Below are positions 18,131-27,462 of a stretch of DNA of 34,543 bases, piece after piece. The stretch is from NCBI GenBank assembly GCA_029934055.1, contig JAOZMZ010000014.1, positions 1 through 34,543 of the forward strand, in the 5' to 3' direction. The stretch's first letter is position 1, and every line of letters starts with the position of its first letter. Under the pieces are notes generated by a model. The model ran no database searches and was not told the origin of the DNA. It worked only from the letters and a program-made list of their open reading frames with translations. The DNA comes from Kiritimatiellia bacterium. Lineage in GTDB: Bacteria > Verrucomicrobiota > Kiritimatiellia > B70-G9. The position numbers and the translations under genes are program-made.

Positions 18131-19432
18131 TCACTTCTGTTCACGGACATCGATTACCCGCTTGGATTTGCCCATGCTGCGTTCGATGGTCTTCGGCTCG
18201 GCCAAGGTAATCCGCGCACTGATTCCCAATACGCTGTACATTTCCTGGGCAATGCGTTCCCGCAGGGTCTCCATCTTCTTGACCTCGTCGGAAAAGACCT
18301 CCGGCGAAACCTCGACCTTGATCTCGAGCTCGTCCATAACACCGCTCTTGTCCACCACGATGACGTAGTGCGGCGCGATCCCTTCAACCTTCATCAACAC
18401 GCTTTCTATTTGGGATGGAAACACATTCACGCCACGGATTATGAGCATGTCGTCCGTGCGTCCGGTTACCCGTGCCATTCTCCGGCTGGTGCGCCCGCAG
18501 GCACACGGCGTCTCATCGAGAAGCGTAATATCCCGTGTGCGGTATCTTATCACCGGCATGGCTTCCTTCGTCAGACAGGTGAAAACCAGCTCGCCGCGCT
18601 GGCCGGGGGGCAGGACTTCGCCGGTCTCGGGATTGATTATTTCCGGGTAGAAATGGTCCTCGAAGATGTGCAATCCGTTCTGCTCCTCGCATTCGCTGGC
18701 GACTCCCGGTCCTATCACTTCGCTCAATCCGTAGATGTCTATGGCCTTCAGCGGCAGGCGTTCCTCTATCTGCGCGCGCATCGCCTCCGTCCATGGTTCG
18801 GCCCCGAAAAAACCCGTCTTGAGCGCGAGTTTCTTCAGATCGATGCCCTCTTCATCGGCCACCTCGGCGATGAGAAGCGCATAGGACGGCGTGCACGCCA
18901 GCAGGCTGGTGCCGAAATCGCGCATCAACATGATCTGCCGACGCGTATTGCCTCCGGACATGGGCACAACCATCGCCCCCAGCCGCTCACCGCCGTAGTG
19001 CATGCCCAGCCCGCCGGTGAAAAGCCCGTAGCCGTAGGCCACCTGTAACACGTCATCCGGCGTGCCGCCGCCACAGGCCAGCGTCCGGGCGCAGGTCTCC
19101 GCCCATATCTCCACATCACGCCGCGTGTATCCCACCACGGTGGGCTTGCCGGTAGTGCCTGAAGAGGCGTGCACCCGCACTATCTCCCGCAGAGGCACGG
19201 CGAACAGCCCGAAGGGATAGGCCGTCCGAAAGTCCTCCTTGGTGGTAAACGGGAGCTTGACGATATCGTCTATGTCGCGGATGTCGTCCGGATGCACCCC
19301 GTGCTCTTCGAATTTTCGGCGGTAAATCGGGATCTTTTCATATGCCCGCCGTACAACCTCACGCAAGCGCTCACCTTGTATCTGCCGCAGCTGCTTGCGA
19401 TCCATGCATTCGAATTCCGGGTTCAGTATCAT
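18131..19432 (-). CDS. paaK: phenylacetate-CoA ligase family protein
   Basis: [116 protein letters not shown]. Confidence 0.94.
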   Translation of the reverse strand: MILNPEFECMDRKQLRQIQGERLREVVRRAYEKIPIYRRKFEEHGVHPDDIRDIDDIVKLPFTTKEDFRTAYPFGLFAVPLREIVRVHASSGTTGKPTVVGYTRRDVEIWAETCARTLACGGGTPDDVLQVAYGYGLFTGGLGMHYGGERLGAMVVPMSGGNTRRQIMLMRDFGTSLLACTPSYALLIAEVADEEGIDLKKLALKTGFFGAEPWTEAMRAQIEERLPLKAIDIYGLSEVIGPGVASECEEQNGLHIFEDHFYPEIINPETGEVLPPGQRGELVFTCLTKEAMPVIRYRTRDITLLDETPCACGRTSRRMARVTGRTDDMLIIRGVNVFPSQIESVLMKVEGIAPHYVIVVDKSGVMDELEIKVEVSPEVFSDEVKKMETLRERIAQEMYSVLGISARITLAEPKTIERSMGKSKRVIDVREQK

Positions 19433-19508
19433 GACTGCTCTCCTTGCGCTTCAAACGCCGGACCACCACCGTTCCCGGAGCTCCCGCTGCCGGCCGGAGC
19501 GGGCTCTC

Positions 19509-20906
19509 TCAGAATCTGTAGGTCAACTCCCAGCGCGCGAACAACGCGGTATCATCCACATTATAATAATTGCCCGGATCCATCAGCTCCAGCAAGATGT
19601 GTCCGGCCAGCTCGTCGCCCTCCATCACCAAGTTCTTGCCCAGAACGAACTTGTTCCACAGCGTGAAAAGCAACCCGCGCTCGTCGCCGCCCCCCGGTCC
19701 GTCCTTCTCCGGCGCCCACATGTATCCGAGCATGGCCTCCGTGGAAAGGTTCTTCAGGGCTTTGAACTTCACGCCCATGTGCGGCATCATCAGGTTCGAC
19801 CAGCGGCCGGCCGCGTCCGCATCGTAGGCATAAACGTATAGCTCGCTGTACTGCGGCCAGCGCGCCCAAAGAGGATTCCACCCTTCGTCCTTGGCGGTAT
19901 GCGGATCGTCACCGGAAAGATAATAGAAACCCACATTGACGCTCGGAGAATACCGCTCCAGCACCGGTAGCTTGTAGATGATGAACGAATCCGACCCGTA
20001 TGCCTCGATATCCTCGTCGCCACGCTCGCCGAACTGATAAGCACATTCTATGTTGGCCGACAGTCTTTCCGAGGGCTTCGGCATCAGCCGGAATCCAACC
20101 GTATGGATCTTCGCGCGCGGGTTCTCGATTACCCCCTCGGCCGTGTTGAGTTCCTGCCACGCCAGACGCGGCGGCAAAGGATTGCCGTCCGCATCACGCG
20201 CCGCCGGCTGGTCCCACGAACTCTCGTGCTTGTAAATGTAATAGGCCTCGAAAGGCATTACCGGCAAAGATGAATTCTTGATGTACACTCCCCCGCCGCT
20301 TTCGACGGCATCGTCGTAATACTTCGTGTAACCGGTCAGGTCGCGATCCTGTGAATTGATGACAAGCTCGTTCTCGGGCTTGTTGTAGATCCCCAGCAGG
20401 TCGATCACCGTATCCGGAAAGCCTTTCCAGGACGCCTTCACCGCATCAAAATAAATCGTGCGGGAACCGTCCTTCGGAGTTCCTTCGAGGATCAACTTGC
20501 CGGTGCCGTAAATCAAATCCTGGCGCCCGATCCGCACATCGAGGCGTTCCCCGAAGAGATCCCGCGCCTCGATGTAAAGGGTGTCCACTATCGCCTCGTC
20601 CGGATAATCCCAGGAAAGATTGTGCGGCTTGTCATACATGCGGAACTCGTTGACGATGCGCGCCCGCGCGGTGACGTTCTCCAATAGGTCCGCCTCGCCC
20701 CAAATACGCGTGCGCACGCGGAAGAAGTGATTCTGCCCGCCGCGGGTCACGCCGGGAGGATCGGCCTTGATGGGGATATCGTCGAAATAGATCTCGCGCA
20801 GCCGCAGATCACCGCCGAAACGGACACGCGGCTTGTCCGCGCCGTAGGCGAAACCGCAAAAATACAGACTCACTGCCAGAACCAGCATTCCTCTCAGTGT
20901 GCGCAT
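19509..20906 (-). CDS. alginate-export-like outer membrane porin
   Basis: signal peptide MRTLRGMLVLAVSLYFCGFAYGADKP, alternating beta-strand pattern, FGERLDVRIGRQDLIYGTGKLILEGTPKDGSRTIYFDAVKASW, C-terminal aromatic residue (ELTYRF). Confidence 0.85.
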   Translation of the reverse strand: MRTLRGMLVLAVSLYFCGFAYGADKPRVRFGGDLRLREIYFDDIPIKADPPGVTRGGQNHFFRVRTRIWGEADLLENVTARARIVNEFRMYDKPHNLSWDYPDEAIVDTLYIEARDLFGERLDVRIGRQDLIYGTGKLILEGTPKDGSRTIYFDAVKASWKGFPDTVIDLLGIYNKPENELVINSQDRDLTGYTKYYDDAVESGGGVYIKNSSLPVMPFEAYYIYKHESSWDQPAARDADGNPLPPRLAWQELNTAEGVIENPRAKIHTVGFRLMPKPSERLSANIECAYQFGERGDEDIEAYGSDSFIIYKLPVLERYSPSVNVGFYYLSGDDPHTAKDEGWNPLWARWPQYSELYVYAYDADAAGRWSNLMMPHMGVKFKALKNLSTEAMLGYMWAPEKDGPGGGDERGLLFTLWNKFVLGKNLVMEGDELAGHILLELMDPGNYYNVDDTALFARWELTYRF

Positions 20907-20909
20907 CTT

Positions 20910-22586
20910 TTATTCCTCCTTGTTGGCTGTTGCCGGCACGGGGCCCGGACCGAAACACATCTCCAGGTGCTGCTTTGAAAACTTGCGCGTAAACATCGAA
21001 ACGACCACCGTGACCAAAATCGCCACCGGCAACCCCACGAAAAGCGGATCCACGAAAGCCCAGATTATCGGCCCCGTTTTCAGGAAAACCTCCTTGCCCT
21101 CCACCATGCGCACCGCCAGGGAACGTACCCCGAAAAGCTTGTGACACAACAACAGCGCCGTCGACGCCTTTTCGTGGACGAACAGCATCCACAGCAGGCT
21201 CGATGCCGCTCCGGTCAACATCCCCCACACCGCCCCGGCAAAAGTAATCCCGCGCGACCACAAGGCCCCCACGTACATCGGCAGGAACGCGCAAGCACAC
21301 AGGCCGAAGAAGATCGCCGTGCCGCGGGCGACGATCGCCGTGCCCGTCTTGCCGAATTTTTCCTCCAAAAGGTACCCCAGGTAAACCGCGAACACGATCC
21401 CCACGATCACCCCGATACGCGTCGCCAAAACACCGCCCACCGTCCGCCCGCGCCGCAACGCCTGCTCATAGAAATCACGCCCCAGCGACGTCCCGATGAC
21501 GTGAAACTGGCTGCTGAGCGTACTCATCGCCGCCGACAGCAAGGTCAACATGAAAAGCAGACTGAACCACGGCGGCAGGGCCTGCTGAATGTACATCGGT
21601 ATGATCTTCTCTACGTCCCCGCGCGCCGCGGCTATTGCCACCTTGCCGCCGTGCTCGAAAAAAAACACGTTGGTCAACGAACCGACGATGAAGGCCACCC
21701 CCGTCATCATCAGAATGAAAACACCCCCGATGGGAACCGCCCGGTTCAGTTCCCGCCCGCTCTTGACGGTCATGTAACGGACCGCCAACTGCGGCTGAGC
21801 CAGCACGCCGATGCCCACCCCCATTATTATGGTGCTCACCAATATCCACCACAACGGCGATCCGAACGCCGGCATACTCGTCCATCCCCGGTGCCCCCCG
21901 TGCACCAGCTTGGCCGGAACATGCGACGCGAGGGCGGTCAATTTCTCATGGGCCGCTACCACCCCTCCCATGGATGAATACGTCATTATCAGCAGGACCG
22001 TCATACCCGCGATCATGATCGTCGCCTGCAAGGCGTCGGTGTACATCACCCCCTTGATGCCGCCCATCACCACGTACAGCGCGATGATCACCGAAAAGGT
22101 GAACAGCGCCGTCTCATAGTGCATCCCGAATTGCTGGGCCAGATACTTCGCCGCCCCCATCAGCACCGCCGAGGCGTAGAGCGGCATGAAAAGAAATATG
22201 ATCAGAGCCGCCGCGCCCTGGATGAAGCGCGAGCGGTAGCGCCGCCCCAGCAATTCCGGAAACGTGTGGGCGTCAAGCCGCAGACCCATCACGCGCGTAC
22301 GCGCCCCGAACAGTACGAACGCTATGAAAATCCCGATGAAAATGTTCAGAAAAGTCAGCCACAACAAGCCCATCCCGAACACGCCGGCCGCACCCCCGAA
22401 CCCGATGATCGCCGACGTGCTGATGAAAGTCGCCCCGTACGACATTGCCATCACGTAGGGATGAATCCGCCGCCCGCCGATCATGAAATCCGTCGCATTA
22501 CGCGTCGCCCGAAACCCCCGATATCCGAGATAGGCGATCACCCCCATGTAGATCACAACCGCTATCGTCGTCCACATCGATATCAT
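20910..22586 (-). CDS. sodium:solute symporter (SSS family)
   Basis: 558 aa, ~13 TM helices; RNATDFMIGGRRIHPYVMAMSYGATFISTSAIIGFGGAAG, TAVVMGGIKGVMYTDALQATIM-like core motif (YVVMGGIKGVMYTDALQATIMIAG). Confidence 0.94.
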   Translation of the reverse strand: MISMWTTIAVVIYMGVIAYLGYRGFRATRNATDFMIGGRRIHPYVMAMSYGATFISTSAIIGFGGAAGVFGMGLLWLTFLNIFIGIFIAFVLFGARTRVMGLRLDAHTFPELLGRRYRSRFIQGAAALIIFLFMPLYASAVLMGAAKYLAQQFGMHYETALFTFSVIIALYVVMGGIKGVMYTDALQATIMIAGMTVLLIMTYSSMGGVVAAHEKLTALASHVPAKLVHGGHRGWTSMPAFGSPLWWILVSTIIMGVGIGVLAQPQLAVRYMTVKSGRELNRAVPIGGVFILMMTGVAFIVGSLTNVFFFEHGGKVAIAAARGDVEKIIPMYIQQALPPWFSLLFMLTLLSAAMSTLSSQFHVIGTSLGRDFYEQALRRGRTVGGVLATRIGVIVGIVFAVYLGYLLEEKFGKTGTAIVARGTAIFFGLCACAFLPMYVGALWSRGITFAGAVWGMLTGAASSLLWMLFVHEKASTALLLCHKLFGVRSLAVRMVEGKEVFLKTGPIIWAFVDPLFVGLPVAILVTVVVSMFTRKFSKQHLEMCFGPGPVPATANKEE

Positions 22587-22602
22587 GGAATCCTCCCGGC
22601 CC

Positions 22603-22785
22603 TCACAGTTCTTCCTCGAGTTTTTCCTCTTCTTCCACCCAGTGCATTATTTCCGCAGGCGGCTCGTCAACCAAAGGCTCTTCCCTGTTCCAGCGCACAA
22701 TGCCCCACACCAGGCACAAGAGGGAACTGAGAATACACAGCAGGAAGGCTGCGGCTACCCACGGGTCCGGAATCCCAAAATACAT
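22603..22785 (-). CDS. symporter small accessory protein
   Basis: 60 aa; MYFGIPDPWVAAAFLLCILSSLLCLVWGIVRWN: single TM, immediately upstream of the SSS symporter on the same strand. Confidence 0.8.
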   Translation of the reverse strand: MYFGIPDPWVAAAFLLCILSSLLCLVWGIVRWNREEPLVDEPPAEIMHWVEEEEKLEEEL

Positions 22786-22960
22786 CGTCCGTTCCTCCTC
22801 GTTGACCCTGCGTCATCACCGCTCGGCGATCAATATCGGCTTCCTTTTTCTGCCACCCGGCGCTCCTTCCGGCAAGAAAAATTCCGCTGCGCGTTGCGCG
22901 CATCCCGCCGGGGCGGTCTTCGGATGAGGAATCCCCCGTTAAAGCTCCCCCCCAAAAAAA

Positions 22961-23036
22961 TGGTGGCGGAGGTGGGGTTCGAACCCACGACACATGGCTT
23001 ATGAAGCCACTGCTCTAACCACTGAGCTACTCCGCC
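22961..23036 (-). tRNA. tRNA-Met (anticodon CAT)
   Basis: minus strand GGCGGAGTAGCTCAGTGGTTAGAGCAGTGGCTTCATAAGCCATGTGTCGTGGGTTCGAACCCCACCTCCGCCACCA: full cloverleaf, loop TTCATAA, encoded CCA. Confidence 0.95.
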
Positions 23037-23186
23037 GCTCCAGGCCAGCAGGGTACGTATCCCCGCCCGTCCTGTCAATCCCGCCACCTTGCAACACGTC
23101 GTCGGGGCATTGCTTTTTTTGTTGTCTGTGACCGCCGCCGCGCTATGCTGAAGGTCTTATCCATCAAAACCGCGGAGGATACCGAC

Positions 23187-24860
23187 ATGCGAAGCGACAC
23201 TGTCAAAAAGGGCATCGAACGCGCACCCCACCGCTCCCTGATGCGGGCCACGGGGCTCGACAGCGCAGCAATCGAAAAACCGTTAATCGCCGTCTGCAAT
23301 TCCTTCTGCGAAGTCGTACCGGGCCACGTTCACCTCCGGCGCGTCGCCGATATCGTCAAGGACGCCATCCGCAAGGCCGGCGGCACGCCCTTCGAATTCA
23401 ACGCAATCGCCATATGTGACGGCATCGCCATGGGCCATACCGGGATGAAATACTCCCTTCCCAGCCGCGAACTCATCGCCGACTGCGTGGAAACAATGGT
23501 CGAAGCTCACCAATTCGACGGCATGATCTGCATCCCCAACTGCGACAAAATCATTCCCGGGATGCTCATGGGCGCCCTGCGCTGCAACATCCCCACGATC
23601 TTCGCCAGCGGCGGTCCCATGCGCGCCGGACGACTCCCGGACGGCCGCGTAATCGACCTCATAACCGTCTTCGAAGGCATCGGCGAATTGAAGGAAGGCC
23701 GCTTGACCGAAGAGCAACTTACGGAGATCGAGCGCTACGCCTGTCCCGGTCCCGGCTCCTGCTCGGGCATGTTCACCGCCAATTCGATGAACTGCCTGAC
23801 CGAGGCCATCGGACTCGGCCTGCCCGGCAACGGTACGATCCTCGCCGAAGACCCCCGCCGCGAAGAACTCTGGCGGGCGGCCGGTACCCGGGCCGTGGAA
23901 CTGGTCTACGAAAACCTGAAACCACGCGACATCGTCACCCGCGAGTCGATTGACAACGCCTTCATCCTCGATATGGCCATGGGCGGCAGCACCAATACCG
24001 TCCTGCATACCCTCGCCGTGGCCCATGCCGCCGGCATACCATACGATCTCGAACGCATAAACGAGCTCTCGCACCGCACGCCGAACCTCTGCAAGGTATC
24101 CCCCTCGTCCAATTACCACATGGAAGACGTGGACCGCGCCGGCGGTATCAGCGCGATCCTCAAGGAGATATCCCGCATTCCCGACCTTCTCCACACCCAG
24201 GCCCGCACGGTCACCGGCCATACCATCGGTGAAACGATCGCCACGGCCGAAATCCGTGATCCGGAGTGCATCCGGCCGCTTGAAAAGGCTTACAGCAAGC
24301 AGGGAGGCCTCTTCATCCTGCGCGGCAACCTCGCCCCCGACGGCGGCGTGGTCAAGACCGCCGGCGTCAGCCCCTCCATGCTCAAACATACCGGCCCGGC
24401 CATAATCTTCGAGTCCCAGGAAGAAGCCTGTGACGGCATCCTCGCCGGCAAGGTACAGCCCGGACATGTCGTCGTAATCCGCTACGAAGGTCCCAAGGGC
24501 GGGCCGGGCATGCAGGAAATGCTCGCGCCGACCAGCTATATCATGGGCCGCGGACTGGGGGATAAGGTCGCCCTCATCACCGACGGCCGCTTCAGCGGGG
24601 GCACGCGGGGAGCCTGTATCGGCCACGTTTCCCCGGAAGCCGCCGAGGGCGGACCCATAGGGCTTCTGCGTGACGGCGACATCATCGAAATCAATATCCC
24701 CGAGCGCACCCTCAACGTGCGCCTCTCCGAAGAAGAACTCGCCGAGCGCCGCAAGTCCTGGAAGCCCCCCGAACCACGCTTCAAAACAGGCTGGCTCGCC
24801 CGCTACACGGCCTTCGCCACCAGCGCCAATACCGGCGCGGTGCTGCGCGACCCGTTCTGA
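23187..24860 (+). CDS. ilvD: dihydroxy-acid dehydratase
   Basis: [104 protein letters not shown]; start ATG 23187. Confidence 0.97.
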   Translation: MRSDTVKKGIERAPHRSLMRATGLDSAAIEKPLIAVCNSFCEVVPGHVHLRRVADIVKDAIRKAGGTPFEFNAIAICDGIAMGHTGMKYSLPSRELIADCVETMVEAHQFDGMICIPNCDKIIPGMLMGALRCNIPTIFASGGPMRAGRLPDGRVIDLITVFEGIGELKEGRLTEEQLTEIERYACPGPGSCSGMFTANSMNCLTEAIGLGLPGNGTILAEDPRREELWRAAGTRAVELVYENLKPRDIVTRESIDNAFILDMAMGGSTNTVLHTLAVAHAAGIPYDLERINELSHRTPNLCKVSPSSNYHMEDVDRAGGISAILKEISRIPDLLHTQARTVTGHTIGETIATAEIRDPECIRPLEKAYSKQGGLFILRGNLAPDGGVVKTAGVSPSMLKHTGPAIIFESQEEACDGILAGKVQPGHVVVIRYEGPKGGPGMQEMLAPTSYIMGRGLGDKVALITDGRFSGGTRGACIGHVSPEAAEGGPIGLLRDGDIIEINIPERTLNVRLSEEELAERRKSWKPPEPRFKTGWLARYTAFATSANTGAVLRDPF

Positions 24861-24882
24861 AAAATACCACCCGCGCAGCGGG

Positions 24883-25584
24883 CTACATTTCTTCCCGGCG
24901 CCCGGCCTCGGCCACCCGGTCCGGCACGACGTAGATCAACGGCAGGCTCACGACGGTAATCGCGTATTTCACCATCAGGTTGAAGAGGAATATCTGCCAA
25001 ACCACCCCCCATGGCAGCGTCCACCCGAACGCCCCCACGGCGAAAAATACGTTGTCGGTCGGCACACTGACGCTGTTGCTGACAAGCACGCGCATCCACT
25101 GATGCCGCAGGGTTATCCGCGTGACGAACCAGTGGTATACCTCGGTGTCCATCAACTCGCTGGCCACCTCGGCCACGATCGAAGCGATGACAATCCGCCA
25201 AACCGGTGTCATCACCCGGCGAAACTCATCGTCAAGCCCCCAGCTCTCCGCCCCGGGGACGTACGCGGTCCACATCAGGTACGCCGCCATCAACAAATTT
25301 ATCACGCCCGCCGCGACGATCATCACGCGCGCATTGCGCCGGCCGAGAACCTTGTGAACCACGTCCCGCAGAGTGAAGGTTATCGGGTAAATGAAAGTCC
25401 CCATGTCAACCGCCAGTCCGCCCACCACCCCGATCTTGACGCTCGCTATGTCCGACAACATCTGCGCGGCGATGTACGCAGCCACCACCAGCACGGCCGT
25501 CGCCGGAACCTGATAGTACGGTATCAGTCCCCCGCCGGAATTACTCTGCCGCTGTTCACTCCAGCTCACCGTCACCCCGCGTCT
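24883..25584 (-). CDS. queuosine precursor transporter (VUT/YhhQ family)
   Basis: polytopic; AAYIAAQMLSDIASVKIGVVGGLAVDMGTFIYPITFTLRDVVHKVLG, SELMDTEVYHWFV, LVSNSVSVPTDNVFFAVGAFG; exact start uncertain (ORF extends to 25614). Confidence 0.88.
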   Translation of the reverse strand, partial: RRGVTVSWSEQRQSNSGGGLIPYYQVPATAVLVVAAYIAAQMLSDIASVKIGVVGGLAVDMGTFIYPITFTLRDVVHKVLGRRNARVMIVAAGVINLLMAAYLMWTAYVPGAESWGLDDEFRRVMTPVWRIVIASIVAEVASELMDTEVYHWFVTRITLRHQWMRVLVSNSVSVPTDNVFFAVGAFGWTLPWGVVWQIFLFNLMVKYAITVVSLPLIYVVPDRVAEAGRREEM

Positions 25585-25863
25585 TCCTACATCACGCCGC
25601 GGCAGGTCGCCCAACCGCAGCTTCTTCCTCGCGGACCAAATATCTCCACTCCTGTTTTTCTCCCAAGCCAGGCAACTTTGTGAAAGGATATTCCCGTGAT
25701 TGCAACCCTTTTCGCGCAGAGTTCCGCATGCCCCGCCCGCTCACGTCTCCCATCCCCGCGGACTCCGTTTTCACGCCCGACCCGCCCGGCCGGGCCCCAT
25801 TTCAGCGTTGCAAAACCCCGCCCGGCATAGGAAATTACCGCGTCAGACTGTTACATACCCGGC

Positions 25864-25940
25864 GCCCCGGTAGCTCAGCAGGACAGAGCATCGGATTCCT
25901 AATCCGAGGGTCGCGCGTTCGAGTCGCGCCCGGGGTACCA
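25864..25940 (+). tRNA. tRNA-Arg (anticodon CCT)
   Basis: GCCCCGGTAGCTCAGCAGGACAGAGCATCGGATTCCTAATCCGAGGGTCGCGCGTTCGAGTCGCGCCCGGGGTACCA: cloverleaf with stem TCGGA/TCCGA, loop TTCCTAA, encoded CCA. Confidence 0.95.
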
Positions 25941-25966
25941 TACATTCTGTCCAGGCGAAGCACGTC

Positions 25967-27238
25967 ATGCGCTATATCGTTCACGTCTTGGGCTGCAAGG
26001 CCAACCAGTACGAGGCCGGCGTACTCCGCGAAATGCTGGCGGAACGCAACCTTTCGCCCGCCGGTGAAGAAGAACCGGACCTGGTAATCGTTCACACATG
26101 CGCCGTCACCGCCGAAGCCGTCCGCAAGTCGCGCCGCGCGCTCTGCCAGGCGCGCCGCAAGCACCCCCGCGCCCGGCTGATCGTCAGCGGCTGCATGGCC
26201 GCCGCACGCTTTCAACCCGAGCTGCCCCCCGCCGACGGAATCGTCCCTGCCGGCCCGCTATGGCACCCCCGCGCAACGGAAATACTCGACCGCCTCCTCC
26301 CTGATCATCCCCCGCAGACTTCCTCTCCCTCGTCCGGAACGCACACCGCCGAATTTCCCGGCCGCACCCGTGCCATCCTCAAGATTCAGGACGGTTGCCG
26401 CATGCGCTGCAGCTATTGCATCGTCCCGCACCTGCGCGGGGGACCGCGTGACCGCTCCCCGGAAGAAGTCATCGCCGAGGCCCGGCGCATGGTGGAGCGC
26501 GGGTATCGGGAGATCGTCGTCAGCGGCATATGTGTCGGTGACTACGGTTCCGGCGGCGCCGGCACCGACCTGGCCGGCCTGCTTGAACGCCTGCTGCGCG
26601 AAACCCGCCTCGAGCGTCTGCGCCTCTCCAGCCTGCACCCCGCGGAAATCACCCCGCGGCTGCTCGCAGTCTGGGGCAGCACCCGCCGTTTCATGCCCCA
26701 TGTCCACCTGCCTCTCCAGTCGGGCTCGGACCGCATACTCACCGCCATGCGGCGGGGCTATTCGACGGCCGACTATCTGCACGCCGTCGCCCGCGCCCGG
26801 ACCGCTCTCGACGATCCGTCCTTCACCACCGACATAATCGTCGGATTTCCCGGCGAAACCGACGAGGATTTCGCCGCCACTCTCGATCTCTGCCGCCACG
26901 TCGGGTTCACCCGCATGCATGTCTTCCCGTTTTCTCCACGGCCCGGTACGGCGGCGGCCCGGCTGCCGCGGCAACTGCCCCCGGAAACCATCCGGGAGCG
27001 CACCCGGGTGCTCCGCGAACTCGCGCGCGAACTCGCCCGGACACGCATCGCCGGCCTGCAGGGCCGGCGGGTCGAAGTGCTCGTCGAAACATTTTCTCCC
27101 GACCGCAGCCTCTGTCGCGGACATGACCAGCGTTATATCGAGGTCACCTTTCCCGGCGACGCCGCCCTCGCAGGCGCCATCGTCCCCGTAATTCTCGCCG
27201 GCACCACGCGGCACGGAGCATCCGCCCGTTGCGCCTGA
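25967..27238 (+). CDS. mtaB: tRNA (N6-L-threonylcarbamoyladenosine(37)-C2)-methylthiotransferase MtaB
   Basis: MRYIVHVLGCKANQYEA, VHTCAVTAEAVRKSRRA, VSGCMAA, KIQDGCRMRCSYCIVPHLRGGPRDRSPEEV (radical-SAM CxxxCxxC), SLHPAEITPRLL, HVHLPLQSGSDRILTAMRRGYS, DIIVGFPGETDEDF. Confidence 0.93.
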   Translation: MRYIVHVLGCKANQYEAGVLREMLAERNLSPAGEEEPDLVIVHTCAVTAEAVRKSRRALCQARRKHPRARLIVSGCMAAARFQPELPPADGIVPAGPLWHPRATEILDRLLPDHPPQTSSPSSGTHTAEFPGRTRAILKIQDGCRMRCSYCIVPHLRGGPRDRSPEEVIAEARRMVERGYREIVVSGICVGDYGSGGAGTDLAGLLERLLRETRLERLRLSSLHPAEITPRLLAVWGSTRRFMPHVHLPLQSGSDRILTAMRRGYSTADYLHAVARARTALDDPSFTTDIIVGFPGETDEDFAATLDLCRHVGFTRMHVFPFSPRPGTAAARLPRQLPPETIRERTRVLRELARELARTRIAGLQGRRVEVLVETFSPDRSLCRGHDQRYIEVTFPGDAALAGAIVPVILAGTTRHGASARCA

Positions 27239-27462
27239 CCGTGATATGCCGCATCCATGCCGTGATCTGCGGCCGCCGCCGGCAGGATTCCCTCTCGGCG
27301 CCGGAGGAACGCTGCGGGAATCCGCGCTAACGAAATGCCATTCCCGGCACACCCTCTTCAACATCCGCCGACCGCCAAGCACCGGAAATGGATAAAAAAT
27401 AAACGCCGGAGTATGTACGAACACGCAGCCGCCGCATATAATGCAGTCAACGAGGCTGTGCC

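Noticed and set aside
22947-22960. C7A7 homopolymer next to the tRNA-Met as a sequencing artefact
   Set aside because: On the minus strand it gives a T7 tract directly after the CCA end, plausible as a natural tRNA termination signal; no evidence for error.
23283-24626. Long antisense ORFs (also 7255-8502, 11725-12921, 8731-10623, 14192-15142)
   Set aside because: They lie opposite well-supported genes (ilvD, MBL hydrolase, TPR protein, etc.) and are the usual by-product of high GC3 codon usage; G/A/D-rich translations lack family motifs.
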